From Dryomyza anilis (Eukaryota > Arthropoda > Insecta > Diptera > Dryomyzidae): DNA of 64,000 nucleotides. Positions 44,570 through 57,356 of this stretch are shown in pieces. Numbering within the stretch: position 1 is the stretch's first letter; the number at the start of each line of letters is the position of its first letter. The notes under the pieces are model-generated. The model saw only the letters and a list, made by a program, of their open reading frames with translations. It was not told where the DNA came from and ran no database searches. The DNA is taken from contig OX638130.1 in NCBI GenBank assembly GCA_951804985.1, positions 85,407,069-85,471,068 of the forward strand, in the 5' to 3' direction. Position numbers and translations under genes: made by a program.

Positions 44570-45440
44570 CGTTTCAGTGTTGCAACCAAAATACATTTGT
44601 TGTAACCTCATGTCATTAAAATGAACGTACCTTATTTTTCTACAACCGATGTGTTAGTCCACGCAACTGCACGTTCGGTTGCCGTAACCTCATGATTGCA
44701 TTTTTAATTCTGCCAAAATTGACATTCGTGCATTTGATACGACGATTGAGTAAGTTGTTGTATCAACAACATAAATGACAAACGGCAACCTCATGTCTAT
44801 CAGCCGTTCGGTTGGCAGTTTTTAGCCAACAATTATGAATACATGCAGAAATAAATAAACGTCAAAATTTTCACAAGTGGCAAACAATAGGAAATTTATT
44901 AATTAAGTTACATTGCGAATTAAATATACAAATAATATATTTATTCAATACAAATTGCTCATTAGCTAGTGAAATATAATATAAATAAAAAATATGTGAC
45001 CAAAGTAAATAGTTTTTTTTATATATTGGTTATGAGGAAATAAAAAATAAATGCATGCTATACATGTACCTTTTCATAGTTTTTTTCAGGGAGCAGAAAT
45101 TAGTAGATATAGTTCTAAATAGTGCGCGCGACAATTTTACTCAATTATAATACATATGGAATACATAAGTTTTATATACATAAATAACTATGTTATAATA
45201 AAATTTCAATTGGATATTTAGAAAACCCCATGCTTATCGACTAGGAGGTTGCGACAACCTCATGCTCACCAATTTGGAGGTTACCACAACCTCATGTTCA
45301 CCGATTAGGAGGTTGTCACAACCTCATTCTCACCGACTAGGTGGTTGGCTCAACCGAATTAAGAGGTTGCTGCAACTACTTTATCAGTTGTTGCCTCAAC
45401 CGAATGATTCGGTAGGGCAATTTGCGCAACAAATCAGTTC
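44570..45440. repeat. Palindrome-rich region with 32-bp tandem repeat
   Basis: 45245-45345 holds three units of 32 bp of the form GGAGGTTGNNACAACCTCATG plus CTCACCGA. Each unit has a GGTTG/CAACC palindrome. Similar CAACCTCATG motifs lie at 44605, 44690 and 44785. It is not a CRISPR array: there are no unique spacers. An 80-codon frame across it (45262-45504) is a by-product. Confidence 0.7.
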
Positions 45441-45504
45441 TTTGTGTGCGCGATTAATAAAATTGCTATATATAAATTCTGAACGGCTCGATCAATTTTT
45501 ATGA

Positions 45505-47290
45505 ATTATGCATTGAAATGTTTCTCAGGACGTAAGTAGTATCACAAACTATATATAATTAACTCATTCGCGTTAGAAATATTTTTTTTTGACAAAAATA
45601 TATATATTTTTTTTTTGATCGGTCTTACATTTTAGGCTCTGACATATTTTGCGCAAATATGCGCACTTTCTGCATCCATTTTTATGAATAACCATTAAAC
45701 TGTAAAAACAAATTCATTAAAATTTCTTTCGGCGAGGAACAGCGCGATAGTTTAACCAAAGTATAAGTTTTAGAATTCAAAATATGCACCTACTCTTTAA
45801 TTTTTTACAGCATACGTAAGCATATCATAACAATTTTAAAAATATTGTTTGAAAGCTGAATATCATACCTTTCTAAAATGGTATCACATAATATAATTTT
45901 GGTTCGAAACATTTCGAAAAATGGCACTTAAAAATATTGCTCAAAAAATCTTTAAAAAAAAAAATATTTTTTCATGTTTCAGCATGTGTTTCGTATATTT
46001 AAAATAATACAAAAAATGTTTTTGACTATGAAAATTCAATAATTTATCTTTCTAAAACCGTTTATTGCATTCATTTCCGATGACTTTCACCTAAAGTATT
46101 TATGAGACGCTAATACGGTTTCTGACCCATAGTGCGCAGTGTCAAACGTGTCGGTTGTTTCATATAAAAGTGTCTGGAATAGAAGTCCAGATTTATTATT
46201 TTTTCTGGAAACTGGTACTAAACCATGTAACTAGTACTAAAATCAAATTCTTCAACTAAAACAAAATAAATTCCTGAATTTCAAAAATCTCCAAATAATT
46301 GAATAAATTGTGACCAACAACCATTCGCAAAACTTTTGTCAACTAACTGCTAGCACACAGAAGAGTCCAAAAAACTTTTAATTAACAATGAGTTCGAACT
46401 AAAGATATCCTTTCAAAGGACTATACTAACATATGCGTCCTGGCGATGTGATGGCATACTATGTCCTGCCACACGTCCTATCAAAATATGTTATAGTTGG
46501 ATTGGTCGAAAGACAAAGCCTACAAACAATACTTTGTTGGCTGGGTGTTAATTAGAAATATCGTTAAAAGGATAACAAGCAAACTTTTGCGTAGTTATTG
46601 ACAAAAGTTTTCTCTGTTGGCCAAGTGCGAACGAATAAATGCAGTAAACTGGTTGTCGGAGTTATGAAAGACATCAAAACAAAAAAAAAAAAAAAAAGAA
46701 ATAAAATAATAATACGTAACATTTGGCTGATCAAAAACAAAGCCAGGAAACAAATAAAGAAAATAATAACCACACTTTTAAGAATATTGAATATTGTACC
46801 AAAAAAAAAGGAAAATAGTTTTCAAGAGAAATTAAATGAAAGAAAAAGGAAAATTTGTAAAAATGAAAAAATTGCCTGTTGCAGCTCATTTTAAGTTCGC
46901 CTGAAACAAATGTGGTCAAGTGCAGAGTTTTATTTCAATTTATTTAGCCAACCGTAGCCAGTGCCTCAGTGGCAGACAAAGGAATGAAATTTAGACGTCC
47001 AAAATTGCAATGAACTCCAAATCGAGGATGAACAAAGCACAGGATCAATAAACGAACAGCAACAATATGTTGCCGAGGTGGTGCTGTATGTCAAGAAAAC
47101 AAAAGAGCAGCTACATTTGGATGCAGCAAATAAGAAAACAAATCACTCTACTTTCCTAGGTAAAAATACGAAAATAATAGATAGAAATTGTTTTTCTTCA
47201 TAGTATATAGAAGAAGTAGAAAAACTGATATTGACAGAAAGCACAATCGAAATGATTAACTTGCACTTGCGAAATGAATATTGGAAAAAA
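45505..47290. other. AT-rich DNA, no gene recognised
   Basis: A Lys-rich 98-codon frame at 46598-46894 arises from A-runs (46680-46697) and shows no motif. 46919-47160 has more balanced composition but no convincing frame. Confidence 0.4.
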
Positions 47291-47483
47291 AATATTAAAG
47301 TACACTCAGAAAACTGTTTCCTTAAATTTTAGAAAATTTACTTGAAGTAGCGTCAAGTTTAATTTTACTTATTTTAAGGAAGGTTTTTCCTTAATGGTGG
47401 TAACATTTTTCTTTTTATAAGGAAAATTTTCTTTAAAATAAGAAAAATTTCCTAAAAATGAGGATGACTTTTCCGAAAGATCA

Positions 47484-48012
47484 TTCACCGTACTGAGGCA
47501 ATGTGCTAGAAAGAGATGGAAGATCAGCGCATTAAAAAACATTAGTGCGAAAGAGATGCAAATGACATGCAGCATTCACGAAATGTGTAGAAGGTTCTCG
47601 AAGCATGACGAAGCATGACGAAGCGTGTCGAACTGATGCATGCAGTATATAAGAGATGGAAGATCAGCGCATTAAAAAACATTAGTGCGAAAGAGATGCA
47701 AATGTCATGCAGCATTCACGAAAAGTGTAGAAGGTTCTCGAAGCATGACGAAGCGAAGGGCCATATCTGAGGCGCAGCACTTCAGTAGTGATTGGAAAGT
47801 GGTCGAGTGCATCTCGAGTGACAACAATATCAAGTTAAATAGTGGACAGTCAGCAGTTGTTTAAATTTGTTATTAGTAAAATGGTTTATTAAAGTGAATT
47901 AAAAAAGTTATTTGTTATAATTTAACCCAAACATAGGAGTGTTTTTATTTTGTACTCCATCCAGAGATACGAATTCGTAGAGCAGTTTTTCGTAGATTGA
48001 ATTTTCGTAACA
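47484..48012 (+). mobile_element. Solo LTR family A with a 140-bp tandem duplication
   Basis: Matches the other family A LTRs from the 'gtgctagaaagagatgg' text to the end TTTTCGTAACA (48002-48012), plus orientation, with poly(A)-signal-like text near 47890. AAGAGATGGAAGATCAGCGC starts at 47511 and again at 47651: a 140-bp tandem duplication covering the region upstream of the TATA block. The 5' end of the LTR is missing. Confidence 0.75.
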
Positions 48013-50186
48013 AACAATCGTTTCGACATTGTTAAAATATCGTTTGAATTGATATATAATATTTAATTGTATTTACTTTATTTTCTGCTTTTGCTTTTGC
48101 TTTTGTGTTTCTTCTTTGATTAAGGGGTTTTATTTTAGTTTATCATTGTTCTTTAATGGTTTGCTTTGTGTTTGACTTTATGTTTGCTTTAATTTTTGAT
48201 AATGTGCTTTTGTTTTGTATTTGATTCTGTTTTTATTAAAAAAAAAAAAATGTACTTAAAGTTTAGTTTTTGTGTTTGGCTTTTTGATTTCATGTTGTTA
48301 CGTTTATTTTGGTTTTGCATTTCTCTTTTGATTTTCACTTTTAACTTTTGACTTTGTGTGTGTGTGTTTTTTGTTAATTTTTCATTTGATTTAGCTTTTT
48401 AATCGTTTGTTTTTGTACGTTTGGTACGTCGTTTGTAACACCCAGAAGGAAGCATATACGGCATGACCTACTGAGTCGATTTAGCGATGTCCGTCTGTCC
48501 GTCTGTATGTCTGTTGAAATCCTTACTACTGAAAAACTTGAAGAGATAGATCAATGAAACTCCTAATTTAGGTTACTACGCTGTCTGGCATGATCGGTCT
48601 ATTGTGACCTGTGAACCGACCACTTATGTTCAAATACCATATATAAAATTACATCAACAGGTTATTTTTTACTTTATACCGACTTAAGTAAACTTTATGG
48701 TTTAAATATAAATTTAAAATATCGAAACTAAAAATACCGAAGACAAAAATGTAGTAACTAAAAATGCTACGTTAACAGCACATGTTGAAAATAATGTTAC
48801 AAAATAAAATATTACCCAGTATACCAAACTGTTTCGATATCACAACGAAAATGTTGCGAAATGTCGAAGAATTTTTCCATTTCTCGCAATGATAATATAG
48901 GAAAATTCCTACCAAAACGGTCGGCCGATATCGAACCGAGATAATGAAGGTTTCTCGTTACGAGAATTATTTCAAAATGGAAGCGCTCTAGAAGCTCTTG
49001 TCGACAGAATGGGGCTTTATGATTGGTTTAAATATGTAAATGCGTCATCTATATATGTCATCCGCAATGACAATAAAAAAAACAGAAAAAAAAATTTCTT
49101 TACCTATCTGTCGTGTTATACTGGGTATGTTAAACATGAAATAAAATCTTAAATCTGTTCTTTAAATCGATTACAATTATGATTGTTTAATTAGTTGGCT
49201 GAAGTCCGCCATTTAGTAGTCATGTGTGTCTGTCGAGTTTAATTTTATTAAACTCGTTATTAATATGTCGCATTTTAATAATGTTAAATTTGAAATGTCT
49301 AGGTAGGGTAAAAGGGGCCAAACAACATCTTCGGTTTCCCTGATTTTGAAAAGTGTTATTAATTGATGAAGATTTTAATAGGGTGGGCTATATTTAATTT
49401 CAGATTTCGTTAATTTCAGATTTCCTTTAGTTTGGTTTATTTAAGTTTTGCTATTACATCAAGTGCACATAATTATTGATGTGATGTTTTAGGGTTTTGG
49501 AACCGGGAAAGATCCCCGACAATCCTACGAGCTAGTTAGTGCAAAGCTAGAAGTGCACTCCCCGAATCCAAACCTCAATTTTGTTGTCGCTTCGCATTGG
49601 CGTAAGCAAGCACAATTTTATAAAATATTGACATTACAATGAAAAGATTTATTTTAGAACATAGAACCACCATTCAAATATTATCTTTATAACTTTATAA
49701 TTATCTTTATGACCTTTCCTTAACGGTTCTTATTAAATTAGATTTCTTCAATTTTATTTTACATAATTATTTAAAAAAATGAATACAATAATAAAAAAAT
49801 ATATATCCGCGATCTAAATATGATTTTCCGATGGACGTCAAGATTCTAATCGCGACCTCATACTCAGTGTTTTCCATATGTTGTCTAAAGTAATTTATAC
49901 AATCAATACGAATATTTAGAAATGTTCATTTTGAACTGAGTTCAATTTGTGGAGATGTGTTAAAAGATTAGGTTATATGGGAGATGTCAGGTTACTTTTG
50001 CAAAAAGTTGCTGAAACTGTTGCAGCAGCAACCGCAGTACAATATCTGCTCTTTTAATCTAGTATATATATACCCTGTGTTATCTTCCGAACTCCATAAA
50101 GTCCTCGGGTAAAATTTGAGTCAAACTGGTTCAGCGGTTTTTACGTGAATACAGACAGAAAGATGGACTATTAGATTTATATGGGC
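48013..50186. other. AT-rich DNA with an INE-1-like fragment
   Basis: 48434-48570 carries GTAACACCCAGAAGGAAGC, GAGTCGATTTAGCGATGTCC and a GTCCGTCTG run, the core of an INE-1-like repeat. 48075-48420 is a T-rich stretch with TTTTGCTTTTG-like text. No gene. Confidence 0.5.
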
Positions 50187-50765
50187 CATTCCACACCAAA
50201 TCGACCAGCGGTTGGAACTCACCTTCTTCGATTTCAATGAAATTTTGGCAACTGATAAAGGGTATCGAGACATGCACTAAATTAATTTAGAAAATTATTT
50301 TTTAAAATATGATGCAATCAAAATACCATCATGAAATTTTGCATGAACATTAATAATAAATTGACGAAAATTTAAGATTTTTTTCAGAATTTTAAAAAGG
50401 GTCCTTTTTAAGGACATCAATTTTGAAGTGCAAGGATAATGACCACGGGCCACATGTTACCGTTTGGAAATTACAACTTATGTTTTCTAAAAGCTTGTTC
50501 TATTAGCTTTAAAACGAGCTATTAACGGAGTTTCTAGCATTTCTAGTTCAAGAGATATTTAAATATGAACAACAGTACAAAAGTGATTTTTTGGCACTTT
50601 TTTCCAACTTTGAGCCACTGTATCTCTGGAAGTAGTGGTCGGAAAAAATAAAAAAAAAATATTTAGTGCATGTCTCGATACCCTTTATCAGTTGCCAAAA
50701 GTTTATTAAGATCGAAAAGGTAAAATCTCAAATTTGACTTTTTTTGGTCGATTTGGTGTGGAATG
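50187..50765. mobile_element. MITE with ~98-bp terminal inverted repeats
   Basis: The left end CATTCCACACCAAATCGACC (50187) and the right end, inverted at 50746-50765, match. Matching continues through TTTTGGCAACTGATAAAGGG and TATCGAGACATGCACTAAA on both sides, ending near 50284 and 50668. About 580 bp in total with no frame inside, so it is a non-autonomous DNA element. Superfamily unknown. Confidence 0.8.
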
Positions 50766-50999
50766 TTTTTTTCATGTCTGATTTTCATGATTTAGTTTTT
50801 ATTTTGTAGTTACGGTAGACAACCAAACATTTTGGGTATTTGTAGGGTAAACAAAATTTGAAGGATGATATCTTCGGCTATATTTTAACATATATTTTAT
50901 CGGTATTGAGACTGGCCTGTGGTCAGAATCGCTTTTTGATGAAAAATCATTCCACGGTAAAAAAAAATATACATTTTCAAATAAAAGTTCAACAATATC

Positions 51000-51834
51000 T
51001 CTGCACATAGAAAAAATTTTGTTCATAAATGGAATTATGAACTATTTTTCGTATATACAAATCCGCATAAATTGAGCGAAATTAATATAATAAACGCATT
51101 CATAATTGTTATGAATTGCGTTCATTGAGGTATTCATATTCATTTTTAAAGGCAAAGCATCGCAGCATCTACGTATGTGTAATTCATTCGCTGGTAGCAG
51201 CATGACTGAAAAATAAAAAACCAGTACACAAAGAGTAGCATAGAAAATAAAACACAAAGTACCGTTCCACCGTTCTATAAAAAGATATTTTTATTTTACT
51301 GACGCGTCATGCGTCATTGCGGGCAGTGATTATTTTTACTGCTCGTCGCGATGCGTCGATTTTCGATAACGGCAGATACAGTTCTTGGTATTTTTTTCGA
51401 ATTTCGTCTGGTACTTATATAGCAAATCGTTTCCTTTATTGTTTGCAACCCTAAAACGTGCGCAACAGGAGCCTAACATCCATCAACAAGAAGAGTAGAT
51501 ATAAAAAAAATATAAGTAGTTAAAAAAAATTAAAATTATAAAATAAAATTAAATAAATAAAATACTCTAATATAATAAAATAAAAAAATATAAGAAAATA
51601 AAATATATCTAAAATAAATCTATTTTTATTTTTAAATAGTTTAAAATTTCATAAATACCATGTATTTTTTCATAAATATTTTGAATGCGTTCATCAATAT
51701 TATGAACTTTTTCATTACGGTTTTATGAACGCTTCATAAATTGGATGAATTTGGTGATTGTTTGAGTCGTAATGACAAATTCATGACATTGATGAACAAA
51801 TTCATTTATAGTAAGAACTTCTTTTTCTGTGCTG
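51000..51834. mobile_element. Possible MITE, 'CACAGAAAAA...TTCAT' family
   Basis: Left end near 51002 (GCACATAGAAAAAATTTTG, then TTCATAAATGG) and right end near 51834 (inverse of CAGCACAGAAAAAGAAG) form imperfect inverted ends. The interior is rich in TTCATAAAT / ATGAAC motifs shared with 55730-55930 and 62686-62760. Confidence 0.5.
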
Positions 51835-53694
51835 ATCTTAAAAATTTAACTTTTATGGTAAATTAAAAATTATTAAGTAAATGAATGAGTGAATACATTC
51901 CAAAAAAAACTCAGTAACCGGATAATATTTTGCATAAAGTAATAGCTCAATATGTACTAGCAACTGACAAACTTTAAACAAAATTCAGGACATTTTAAAA
52001 ACTAGTTGACTGTTCTGGCGTGGAATGCGCCAAAGCAGGGAATTAAAATAAATTAATTTTTAAATGGTACAGCAATAATAAACCCAAACTTTAAAACACC
52101 TACAACTGAGGATGCTTAATAAGCAGAACGAAATAAAAAAACTTTATCTCCAACTTTTAAAAACCGCTTAAAATTATCTCTTCTCTGTTGCAACACCAGC
52201 ACTAGCAACAACAGCAGCAATGTCAAAAATAAAAAAATAAAAATAGAAGAAAATGAGAAGAATGCAAGAAGAAGAGTAAAAAAAGTAGAAGGTGAAGAAG
52301 AAGAATAGAACCGCCAACGTTTGCACCTGCTTCAATTTAACGCCAACAGTTGGCGCTGTGCGGAGCAACTTCATCTAAACCAAAAGTTGCGGTTGTTCGC
52401 TGATTGTTTTTGCATTCGTCCCGTCTTCTTCTTTCTCTCCATTTTCTTCTTCACAAATTTTTCCACAAATTAGTAAACATTATGCAATGGGAAAAAAGAG
52501 TGGGCGAAAAAAAAAAGAATTAAAAACCAACTTCAAATCAAGTGTTGCTAACCACTTAAATGCTGCACCTCCGGCAATGGTTGAACAACCAAAAAAAAAA
52601 AAAAACAATTTGCGCCACCCTTTTGAGCCACCTTCTATAACTTCTTAATCACGCTTTGGTCACAAAACTACTGCAGCTCCTACTTTTTTCCTTTATACTT
52701 CATCCCTTACTCCACTTTTCAATCCGCTCATCATGGCAAAAGTTTTAGCAAAATTGAATTCAAACAAATTTCGCCGCGTTGGCTTTAAATTGCAGCCAAC
52801 AAAAACAATTCGTTGCAAGTTCGGCCGGCATCAGCAACTTTTAGTGCTGCGCGTTTGTACTGCGGCTACTGCTGCTGCAACAGTTTCAGCAACTTTCTGC
52901 AACAACAACAGCAGAAGCACTGAAGCTGTTGCCTTTTTTTGTGCTGCTGCTGCTGCTGTTGCTGCTACTGCTGCGATTTTCATTCGTTTTAATCGATTCC
53001 TCTTAAGCGGCAACTTTTTGCGCCAACATCCTTGTAACCATAATTAAAAGTTGTGCCAGCAACCAGCAACTAGCAACACCAACTGCAGAGCTGCTCCACG
53101 CAGCGCCAAAAACACTTGTGGCGCAAATAATAATTAATATAAATTGAATCCTTTTCCCTCCTCACTCCACCAACTAACTGTTTGTTTTTTTTTCTGTTGC
53201 TGTTCTTATTGTTGTTGTTGCTGTTGTAAGATGCTAATGGCCAAAATTAATTTCTGAAGTAGTTGTACAGAGGAGGATGGAGAGGGTAAGAGAGTATGTT
53301 AAAAATATCAGAAAATGGAGAAAACGTGAAAAGAATTGATTCTCGAAATTTGCCACCGACTTAAAAATAACTTTAAATAAAATTTAAAATAAGGCTACCC
53401 CTTACTATAGTTCCTATAGGTATCCCATTTGGACGCCCATTTGGAAAACTCTTATATATTTTTTTTCTTACGAAAATTGGGTAATTTTTAACTTTCTGAA
53501 TAAATTATTTTTTTTTTGACGAATAAAAATAATGTTGTATGGTTTTGCAACGAATTCTATTATTTTTCGATATTTCCGAGAATATGCACTTCTAGAAAAA
53601 AACTTTTCAAATTTTCGGACAAAGATTGGGATCTCTTGTTGAAAATGAATAATGCATTTATGTTTGGGGCCTTCGTATAGGAGAACTGACACGA
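51835..53694. other. AT-rich DNA with CAG/GTT microsatellites
   Basis: 52180-52220, 52860-52980 and 53195-53235 are trinucleotide-rich. The 104-codon frame 52733-53047 is partly made by a GCT run and has no motif; I do not call it a gene. Confidence 0.4.
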
Positions 53695-54165
53695 GAGCAG
53701 CCTCCGTTCCTCAATTGCCTACTGAGCCCAATTTTAGCTTCTTTTGGGAAGAGTCTCAAGAATGATATTTCATTCCTGTTGATGCTGCTTCCTGAACAGA
53801 GGAATCCTTCATGGCTTCGAAATTGTGGTTGTCAATGGGTATCCCGATACACAGCTGATATAGATGTCACAGGAGCAGGACAGGTTTCAAACATCGCGTT
53901 TCCTAGATTGCAGTGATGTCAGTCTTGTCCTTTTTCATGGACATCAAACATTCCTGTAAATGGTTCGGATGTTTCAAGTGCATATCCGTAAATCATGGTC
54001 TCGAGTCGGTTTCTGTCTTCGCAAAACCCCTGTCTCGTTATACGCGATGATACCTCCTGGTTAATGCCCGATCTGCTCAGTTAACGGTGTTCACCTACGC
54101 GAAGGTGGGACTAGGAATTATGTAGGATATGCTATGATAAACTAATGGAACACTACACCATTATA
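53695..54165 (-). mobile_element. Relic of the RTE-like LINE
   Basis: Two blocks match the LINE at 23648-25535: CTCAATTGCCTACTGAGCCC near 53710 (C-terminal domain) and 53860-54165 (endonuclease start and 5' leader, with GATTGCAGTGATGTCAG and CACTACACCATT). Everything between is deleted and the rest is heavily mutated. Confidence 0.7.
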
Positions 54166-54314
54166 AACCCACAATAAATACATATATAATTAATTTAATT
54201 TCGAATTCCCCTTATGTTCAATGTGGATTCATAGTAATACCATTTCTATGAACATCGGATGGTTTGATCGGATTGTTTTCATTAATTAAATATTTTATTC
54301 ACTTCACTTTGCTA

Positions 54315-54534
54315 CACCCAGAAAAAAATACTATATAAATAATAGTTTTTTGCTATCAAAAATAGTCAATAGGATAAATTATTATTTTAATCGGAAAATA
54401 CCATTAAATACTAGAAAATACCATGACATTGCCATTGAGTTTATATGAAAAGATTTATTTTTTGCATACTATTAAATCAATAATTGTCCTATTGACCAAT
54501 TTTAATGGGATTTGAGGGAATTTTTTTCTGGGCG
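54315..54534. mobile_element. 220-bp MITE with TA target duplication
   Basis: Ends CACCCAGAAAAAAATA and, inverted, CGCCCAGAAAAAAATT, flanked by TA on both sides (54313-54314 and 54535-54536). TA duplication and short ends suggest a Tc1/mariner-type origin. No coding. Confidence 0.7.
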
Positions 54535-54949
54535 TACACTCAAAAGGACACTTTAGAAAAGATTTTTTCGTAGTTTTTATTTTCGTAAAATTCACGAATA
54601 ATTCGTAGAATTCACGAAACATTTGTAATTTCTATTATTTCCGAAATTATTTTTACGAACGATTCATATATATTACGAATCAATATTCGTAAAATTACGA
54701 ATATTTCGTTTAAATTACGAAACTTTCCATATATTATTTTCTATTACAATTTTTTTTACGAAAGAATAACATAGTTTACGAATGAGCATTACATTTTACG
54801 AATTAATTAATAAACTTTGGTAAATTTTTAAATATTTTTAGATATGTATGATATGTATGTAGCTGAATTGATCATTTAATTTATTAAATTCATTAAATTA
54901 ATATTTTCATAATACTTTTTATTCATAATACTTTTCATACCATTCAAAT
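54535..54949. other. AT-rich, TTACGAAT-rich DNA
   Basis: Many TACGAAT / ATTCGTA motifs in both directions (54570-54800), probably the body of another small repeat whose ends I cannot define. Confidence 0.35.
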
Positions 54950-55700
54950 ATGAGGTACGGGTTATATTAAGTTTGTGCAGATATTGTAACGCCCCTTAGG
55001 AGACGTGGCCAGTATGGAAAAGTATATATATTCTTGATATGCATCACTACCCGAGTCCGTTTATAAAAGGGTTTTCAATAAGAGCGCTACAAAAGTTTTT
55101 TTTCAAGGGTTTTTCAACAGGGACGCTACAAAAGTAGAGCGACAGGGACAGCAAACGACACCATATTTCTTGCCGCTCTTTTGACATTTCTCTTCAGTAA
55201 GGTTTGCCATTTCATGATACGAGCCAACAACGAGTCGAAATTATTAAAATTTACTACGAAATTTGAATTCGTATATCTTTCCATACTGAAGAGAAATGTG
55301 AAAAGAGCGGCAAGAAATATGGCGTCGTTTGCTGTCCCTGTCGCTCTACTTTTGTAGCGTCCCTCTTAAAAAAACCCGATATATGTCCGTCTGTCACTCT
55401 CTGTCGGATTGTCTGTCTATCTGTTTGTCTTACTTTCCGTATACACGGAAACTTAGAAAATACTGGCAGAATGCGATGAAATTTGGCCACAATATGTTTA
55501 AGGAAAAAGTAGGAAACGGACAACAAGACACTTTTATATAAATTTAAATAATCAATAACTCAAAAAGTATTTAAGATATAATTATAAAATGTAAATCGTT
55601 TTGTTATAATTTACCTAAAAATATGTGGTAAAAAAATTGGCGTGATCCGCACATATTTTTTTAAATTATTTCTCGGGTTTTCATAGTTCATAAAAATGTT
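54950..55700 (+). mobile_element. INE-1-like repeat split by a MITE
   Basis: 54950-55063 (GTAACGCCCCTTAGGAG, TATATATTCTTGAT) and 55376-55700 (ATGTCCGTCTGTC onward) are the two halves of one repeat like 27181-28053. The break carries the inverted-repeat element at 55064-55377. Confidence 0.6.
55064..55377. mobile_element. MITE with ~92-bp inverted repeats
   Basis: 55108-55199 and 55284-55377 are near-perfect inverted copies (GGGACGCTACAAAAGTAGAG, CAGCAAACGAC, CATATTTCTTGCCGCTCTTT). An extra partial terminus at 55068-55100 suggests a duplicated left end. The same terminus recurs alone at 33122. No open frame of its own. Confidence 0.75.
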
Positions 55701-57247
55701 TTTTTTTTAATTTGTTAAAAAATATCATATTCATAAATATTATGAACAAATTCATCAATATGACGATTCAAATTCATTGTAGTGAAATTCATTCGTTCTT
55801 CACTATGAGGTTCGATAGTACGAATAATTTCATATATATAATGAAACATTCATTAATATGTCATTTAATGAACGGTGGTATCAATATGATGAATCTGGTA
55901 GTTGGTGAAATTTATTTTCGTAACTCTTTAACATATTTTCACATTAAATAATAATTAGTACAGATTATTTAATGGACAAATCTACTTTAAATTTTCGCTG
56001 ATCAAGTATAATATGTAAATGCAATTTTAATTAAAATTTTTTTAATTTTATTCATGCACAAAAACATAAAAGGCCTTACGTATTTGGTGTATAAAAAAGT
56101 TATTAAAGAAAAAAAAAACATTTCACAAAATGGTATACCAACCATTCACAGTCTTATGAAAGGGTTTCATACTGCTTTGTAGCCATAACAAAAACACCTG
56201 TTACTTCAAGTGAAATTTATTCAGATTCCGTTACAATACCAAGAACCACAACAACAATATTTGGTACAATAAAAACTAGTAGTAACTGAGGCAACATAAA
56301 TAAAAACACCTCGGGACATTAAGCACATTACGATGTGTAGGCAAAACCGTGTATAGTGCGATACCTCTGTAGCTGCCAGAAATACAATAACAATCAATAC
56401 AACAACAAACATAAAATAACAACAACTAGTAGAACTAAAAACAACAAAAAAACTAGAAACTTAAACGGATTTATAGCAAATCGTTTAACATCTTTTAAAT
56501 AAATCATTACAGCACTCACACCTTGAAGAACTTCAGGAACTACTATAACCAGCAACATATTTATCTAGAGAAATAGAAGTGAAAGGATGGAAAAGAAAAT
56601 AAGGACGCAGAAAAAAGGTTCACCATAACAGCATTTGGCAACCCTGCCACCCAATAAATAACGTTTGTCAGGGCAGCCTTAAATAACTAAATACCTGCAC
56701 CCATTTGTGCACAGTGTGGTCAAAATGTACATAAAGTGTCAAAATTAAATATTTTTGGAATCATTGGAACTATTTGAAAAATGTTATATATATTTGAGCA
56801 ATTATTTATATTGAATTGTTTAAAGAACGCAATGAAATATGACATTGTTAAATGTAACAGCTGTTTGAAAATAAATCTCAGCAAAGTCAAAAATTGGTCT
56901 ATGAAAATTCTAAAAAATCAGAAACTACAGCATAACTATACAAAATGTATTCGCGATCTAAATATGATTTTCGGAAGGATTTCAAGATTTTAAACAACAC
57001 CTCATACTCATTTTTTTGATATTGTCTAAATTTTTTGAAAACAAATATTTATAAATATTATCATATTTTTCTATAAGCCTAACCAATAAACGAAATAAAG
57101 TCGACTTTAAAAAATGTATCAGCTTTTTGACAAAAATATATATGAGAAAATTGTCGAAAATGCCGAAACTTTCTTTAGAGTCGACTTTTTTAGACTTGAG
57201 TTTTCGATATAATTTCTATTGTATTTCATTAAGAACTTTAGCAAATA
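55701..57247. other. AT-rich DNA with TTCATAAATAT repeat debris
   Basis: 55730-55930 carries the TTCATAAATATTATGAAC motif family. 55940-57240 shows no gene; open frames are short and motif-free. Confidence 0.4.
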
Positions 57248-57288
57248 TCTATATATATAAAACTCTTGGTCCGTCTGTCAGTCTGTCG

Positions 57289-57356
<68 letters not shown>

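Noticed and set aside
45245..45345. CRISPR-like palindromic repeats
   Set aside because: Directly tandem units without unique spacers, in eukaryotic DNA.
46598..46894. Lys-rich 98-codon frame
   Set aside because: Arises from A-runs; no motif and no supporting context.
52733..53047. 104-codon frame with an Ala run
   Set aside because: Driven by a GCT microsatellite; the opposite strand is also open.
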